9,623 bases of DNA from Bacteroidales bacterium UBA2559. Lineage in GTDB: Bacteria > Bacteroidota > Bacteroidia > Bacteroidales > Bacteroidaceae. The notes beneath the pieces were generated by a model. That model did not search any database. It was not told the DNA's origin and saw only the letters and a list, made by a program, of their open reading frames with translations. Both the position numbers and the translations under genes were made by a program. Shown here piece by piece: positions 8,101 through 9,623 of the stretch (the first letter of the stretch is position 1; every line of letters starts with the position of its first letter). Location of the stretch: the NCBI GenBank assembly GCA_002340405.1, contig DDLZ01000154.1, forward strand, positions 1-9,623, in the 5' to 3' direction.

Positions 8101-8258
8101 TTATATTGCGGGTCAATGTCTTCGGAACCCGCGCCGCCCGTCAGGAGATGCGTCAGTCGGCTCAGAACCGCGGCATGGGTCCGGGCGGTGGTCCCGGTGG
8201 CGGCGGTCCGGGCGGTGGTCCGGGAGGCCCCGGTGGTGGAGGCCCGGGACGCCGATAG
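5124..8258 (+). CDS. outer-membrane beta-barrel protein with carboxypeptidase-like and plug domains
   Basis: This 1044-residue protein starts with a signal peptide (residues 1-20, cleavage after VSFA). A Ser/Asn/Gln-rich linker (22-60) follows. Next is a carboxypeptidase regulatory-like beta-sandwich (about 66-137; VNGRIVDG, GTVTDNEGWFNIKKVPVGEY, YSFMGYKTQ). A TonB-receptor-type plug covers about 170-275 (EDTLMYNVSAFRVPEGS, LPGVEVDDDGNITVNGK, ILVDGQEYFGND, IDDGEEETVMDLQIKP). From about 285 to 1005 are many amphipathic strands rich in aromatic, Asn, Ser and Arg residues, as in the OMP_b-brl_3-type barrel family. The last strand is near IMVHFILRVNVFG, followed by an unusual Gly/Pro tail (1017-1044). 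The family resembles SusC/TonB-dependent receptors but stands alone: no SusD partner, no sensor, and no obvious TonB box. The ligand cannot be inferred. The gene is monocistronic and converges on rsmD. Confidence 0.88.
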   Translation: MRKVITILTLLLTCFAVSFAQSNNNTQSNSAQTCSTAQSAQSSTNDKSEETAKKPEETKFTLDGRANVNGRIVDGSTTEDMPQVTIQLFKMPDSLFVHGTVTDNEGWFNIKKVPVGEYFLRYSFMGYKTQDFDFKIIREDRERAMGVFRMYDEAIMLDEAVIEDALPPTQIVEDTLMYNVSAFRVPEGSVLEELIKRLPGVEVDDDGNITVNGKTVSRILVDGQEYFGNDRQMATKNLPVNIIQRIKTYQRKSDLARITGIDDGEEETVMDLQIKPNMRKGWLHNINGGVGKPVGNNDYGEWLKYLYSGRYSLNRFQADTQFSLNANAQNSGRGSGVSNSVQLGVNFSKNIGERYPRRRNEFPLVLGGNIRWNGSDSRSMNESESETFTTDYTSASFRNNRSNSSSGNGSVNGDMRMEWRPDTSINIIFRPSFQISRNHSNSTSGSVTFNTDPYLATDMIDILNEYRFLSQEILDSIGVNSQISSNHSEGGNNQLNGELQFNKRFTDDGRNLTFRFTYASTNGRSKSYSHSEQIYYQMHQRDTIMNRYNLSPTDNSNWSGRVMWSEPLDSGRRNLQISYQVQVSNRTTNRETYVFPSTLEFENWDETWYIPYELEQYRNDTLSRTATNVSRNHTFTLQYRHNTDKANFNLGVNFMPQYTGMDNFQYMGLIIGDTSRVVYNWSPTLSYRYRFNRQKSFQVTLRSNTGQPSMEDMLDIEDDSNPLNIRKGNPGLLSTLRNTLGFDYQNFIQETQKTINMSMSLENSLRNISQRTDYDPKTGVSVTQPQNMEGFWNNWSTRANVSFNQTIPNSKWRYSTSANTSYRHQESYMRTGSIGNYNPSAGSGGSAVLSTTKSIGVGQNASVTYRNDWLEVTANGRFNYNHSENNMRQNSNMDTYTFSYGGRANARLPWRNINLGTDITMQSRRGYSGSYNRDDLIWNANASFSFLKGNAGTLQIQYYDILNDETNVNRTVSTTGRTDTKNTSIHSYIMVHFILRVNVFGTRAARQEMRQSAQNRGMGPGGGPGGGGPGGGPGGPGGGGPGRR
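5182..5250 (+). repeat. degenerate CTCAGAGTA repeats coding the Ser/Gln-rich linker
   Basis: CTCAGAGTA occurs exactly at 5182, 5200 and 5242, and CTCAGAGC at 5233. Together they encode recurring (A/T)QS units just after the signal peptide. The spacings are multiples of three, so copy-number changes would keep the frame. The copies are few and separated, so this is a weak low-complexity tract rather than a classical tandem array. Confidence 0.45.
8172..8255 (+). repeat. GC-rich Gly/Pro-coding repeat at the 3' end of the barrel gene
   Basis: The last 28 codons are built almost only of GGN and CCN, with repeated GGTCCGGGCGGT-like units. They encode GPGGG/GPGGGG steps ending GPGRR. The tract is much more GC-rich than its surroundings and internally repetitive, so slippage between strains is likely. 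It lies after the last predicted beta-strand. Confidence 0.8.
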
Positions 8259-8261
8259 GTG

Positions 8262-8275
8262 AGCCTGTAAAGGCT
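8262..8275 (+). other. small hairpin between convergent genes
   Basis: AGCCT-GTAA-AGGCT forms a perfect 5-bp stem with a tetraloop three bases after the barrel-gene stop. No T-run follows, so it is a poor intrinsic terminator. It might stabilise a 3' end or act with Rho. The 43-bp convergent gap holds nothing else I can identify. Confidence 0.3.
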
Positions 8276-8301
8276 GTCGGTCAGAAATATATAGGTTGGA
8301 G

Positions 8302-8832
8302 TTATCGGAAGAAAGAGAAATGGACCGAGCCGTAAACCTTCATATCTGTAAAACGGGGGTGAGAACTAAATGTATTCTTTTTTCCATGCTCCAAAACAAA
8401 AATGCCGTCAGGAGCAAGCAGGTCATATTTGAAAATCAGGTCGGGGATTTCAGAAATGTTTTCAAGATCGTAGGGCGGGTCGGCAAATATCAGGTCAAAA
8501 CGCATGGAGCAGTTGGCAGTATATTTGAAAACATCACCCTTTACCGGAAAACACCTGTCAGTCTTGACGGCCTCCATAGTCTTAAGTATGAATTTGTAGT
8601 GGAGCGGATCCTTTTCGACTGCTATAACTTTGGAGCAGCCTCTTGAGACCAGCTCTATACTTATGCTGCCTGTACCGGCAAAGAGGTCCAGAGCTGTGCA
8701 ATCCTCAAAATCAATCCGGTTGGCAAGTACGTTGAAAAGGCTCTCTTTCGCAAAGTCTGTGGTCGGACGGGCGTGAAAGTTCTTTGGTATATCAAACTTT
8801 CGATGTTTGTAAATTCCGGCTATTACTCGCAT
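8302..8832 (-). CDS. rsmD: 16S rRNA (guanine(966)-N2)-methyltransferase RsmD
   Basis: The 176-residue protein is close to the usual length for RsmD. It transfers a methyl group from S-adenosylmethionine to N2 of G966 of 16S rRNA during 30S assembly, in the cytoplasm. Diagnostic features are the N-terminal MRVIAGIYKHRKF, the RPTTDFAKESLFN block (22-34), SAM-binding motif I LDLFAGTGSISIE (48-60), the acidic VEKD after strand 2 (72-75), and the catalytic DPPY (118-121), followed by VLEH near 146-149. No lesion is visible. The ATG at 8832 directly starts the conserved N-terminus. A terminator hairpin ends only 21 bp upstream, so it is not simply cotranscribed with the gene at the right edge. Confidence 0.96.
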   Translation of the reverse strand: MRVIAGIYKHRKFDIPKNFHARPTTDFAKESLFNVLANRIDFEDCTALDLFAGTGSISIELVSRGCSKVIAVEKDPLHYKFILKTMEAVKTDRCFPVKGDVFKYTANCSMRFDLIFADPPYDLENISEIPDLIFKYDLLAPDGIFVLEHGKKNTFSSHPRFTDMKVYGSVHFSFFR

Positions 8833-8853
8833 TTATCTCTGTGTAAAAGTGGC

Positions 8854-8894
8854 AAAAAAAGAGTCCATCTGCACACATTCGGGCCGATGGACTC
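8854..8894 (-). terminator. intrinsic terminator after the right-edge hypothetical gene
   Basis: On the minus strand GAGTCCATC (8894-8886) pairs perfectly with GATGGACTC (8869-8861) across a 16-base loop. Seven Ts (8860-8854) follow. The stop codon of the preceding gene is 18 bp upstream. This is a textbook Rho-independent terminator, but it is unusually close to the rsmD start codon. Confidence 0.88.
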
Positions 8895-8912
8895 AATATT
8901 GTCCAAATAAAA

Positions 8913-9623
8913 TTATTCCCAGTTACCCGAGTTGTTGTCAACTCTCATGCCTTCATAGATTCCGCGATCTCTGCGATCGTTGATAATATTTATAAGCTCT
9001 TGGCGGTCAAGTCCTCCGAGATAATCCGTGAAAAGGGTCTGCGCTGAGAAAGAATACTGTATAGCACCGGTTACAGTAGTGTCACATGCTATTTGCATTT
9101 CAAACTCCTTACCGTTTCCATAAGGTACATAACGCAGTGAGTCGGGATTGATGCGACCGTGGTAGAGTGAATCGTAAAGATTGACCCATACGGTGTCGCG
9201 GCTGAACAGAAATTCCTTGACGGTCCCGTCTTCATTTAGGGTTAAGAATCCTGCATCTGCTGCTTCCTGCCATTTCTCTTTGGCTTCCCTTGCCCTCCTG
9301 GTGGACCTGCTGCCTGTTGTGGACTTGGCTTCAGCTTCAGCATCTTTAGCCTCTTTGTAAAGGGCCAAAACTCTGGATTCTGTCCAATTGGCCTCCATTT
9401 GATCATCGGAAAGGTTTCCAATTTTCCTGATGATTGGCACTTGGCTGGTCTTGACGAAATCAATTAGGGTGTCAAAACTGGCTGTGTATGCGCCTCCATG
9501 CTGGTTGCGATACTCAGTCTGAGCAGACTTGATGTCAAGCAGTCTTGAAATAACCGCATTGTCACGCTTCTCTTTCTCTTTTGTAAATTTGATAGGTCCC
9601 ATTAAACTACCGTAATAGAGATC
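8913..9623 (-). CDS. hypothetical protein, N-terminus outside window
   Basis: The frame is open to the right edge and 236 residues are visible. An internal ATG at 9602 (MGPIKF) could be taken as the start, but the codons before it (DLYYGSL) continue a plausible protein. Related Bacteroidales proteins I recall have an N-terminal membrane helix before a similar GS-MGP-IKF motif, so the true start is probably beyond the edge. Visible parts: a helical segment EKEKRDNAVISRLLDIKSAQ followed by EYRNQHGGAYTASFDTLIDFVK, reminiscent of a pseudopilin-like N-terminal helix plus globular domain; a highly charged Ala/Glu/Lys/Arg helix (roughly 80-115 after the MGP); then a predicted beta-rich part with LRYVPYGNGKEFEMQI, LGGLDRQELINII and C-terminal NSGNWE. 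Function is unknown. It ends at a strong terminator. Confidence 0.75.
   Translation of the reverse strand, partial: DLYYGSLMGPIKFTKEKEKRDNAVISRLLDIKSAQTEYRNQHGGAYTASFDTLIDFVKTSQVPIIRKIGNLSDDQMEANWTESRVLALYKEAKDAEAEAKSTTGSRSTRRAREAKEKWQEAADAGFLTLNEDGTVKEFLFSRDTVWVNLYDSLYHGRINPDSLRYVPYGNGKEFEMQIACDTTVTGAIQYSFSAQTLFTDYLGGLDRQELINIINDRRDRGIYEGMRVDNNSGNWE

Noticed and set aside
5124..8258. Calling the barrel protein a SusC of a polysaccharide utilisation locus
   Set aside because: There is no SusD-like gene or glycan enzyme next to it, and the plug and barrel fit the other beta-barrel family better.
8262..8275. Terminator for the barrel gene
   Set aside because: The stem is only 5 bp and no T-run follows, so it is listed only as a small hairpin.
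8296..8646. A 116-codon plus-strand reading frame after the barrel gene
   Set aside because: It is fully antisense to rsmD, whose motifs are all intact, and its product looks like no protein family.
1..9623. CRISPR array, insertion sequence, phage or toxin-antitoxin module
   Set aside because: No regularly spaced direct repeats, terminal inverted repeats, transposase or integrase motifs, or small toxin pairs were seen on either strand.

Overview
The window looks like chromosomal DNA of a member of the Bacteroidota, most likely order Bacteroidales. The evidence is a PorX-type response regulator beside a SprE/PorW-type lipoprotein (type IX secretion-associated families of this phylum), an outer-membrane beta-barrel protein with a carboxypeptidase-like N-terminal domain and a plug, and promoter elements of the TAnnTTTG type instead of E. 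coli-like -10 boxes. I see no insertion sequence, integrase, phage gene, CRISPR array or base-composition break, so this reads as core genome rather than an island.

Layout. Bases 1-4095 (minus strand) hold a three-gene unit. Transcription order is a 139-residue single-pass membrane protein with a CCGKHIVC motif, then a 937-residue TPR lipoprotein (SprE/PorW), then the PorX-like receiver + PglZ regulator, which runs off the left edge. The spacings are 8 bp and an 8-bp overlap. Upstream lies a tRNA-Pro(GGG) gene (4173-4248, minus) with its own TTG/TACCTTTG promoter and a strong terminator that separates it from the unit. Next is a small secreted protein of unknown function (4339-4830, minus). 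A 293-bp divergent intergenic region rich in short inverted repeats separates it from a 1044-residue outer-membrane protein (5124-8258, plus) with a Gly/Pro-rich tail. That gene converges on rsmD (8302-8832, minus), the 16S rRNA guanine-N2 methyltransferase gene. A terminator stands only 21 bp upstream of rsmD. The right edge (8913-9623, minus) is a hypothetical protein whose N-terminus lies outside the window.

How it works together. SprE/PorW is an outer-membrane-anchored periplasmic TPR component needed for type IX secretion or gliding in studied species. PorX is the cytoplasmic phosphorylation-dependent regulator of the same system. Overlapping translation of the two suggests coupled production of a structural component and its regulator. 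The small membrane protein heading the unit is the least explained part and the best candidate for an undescribed accessory of this system. The beta-barrel protein, rsmD and the right-edge gene show no functional link to that unit.
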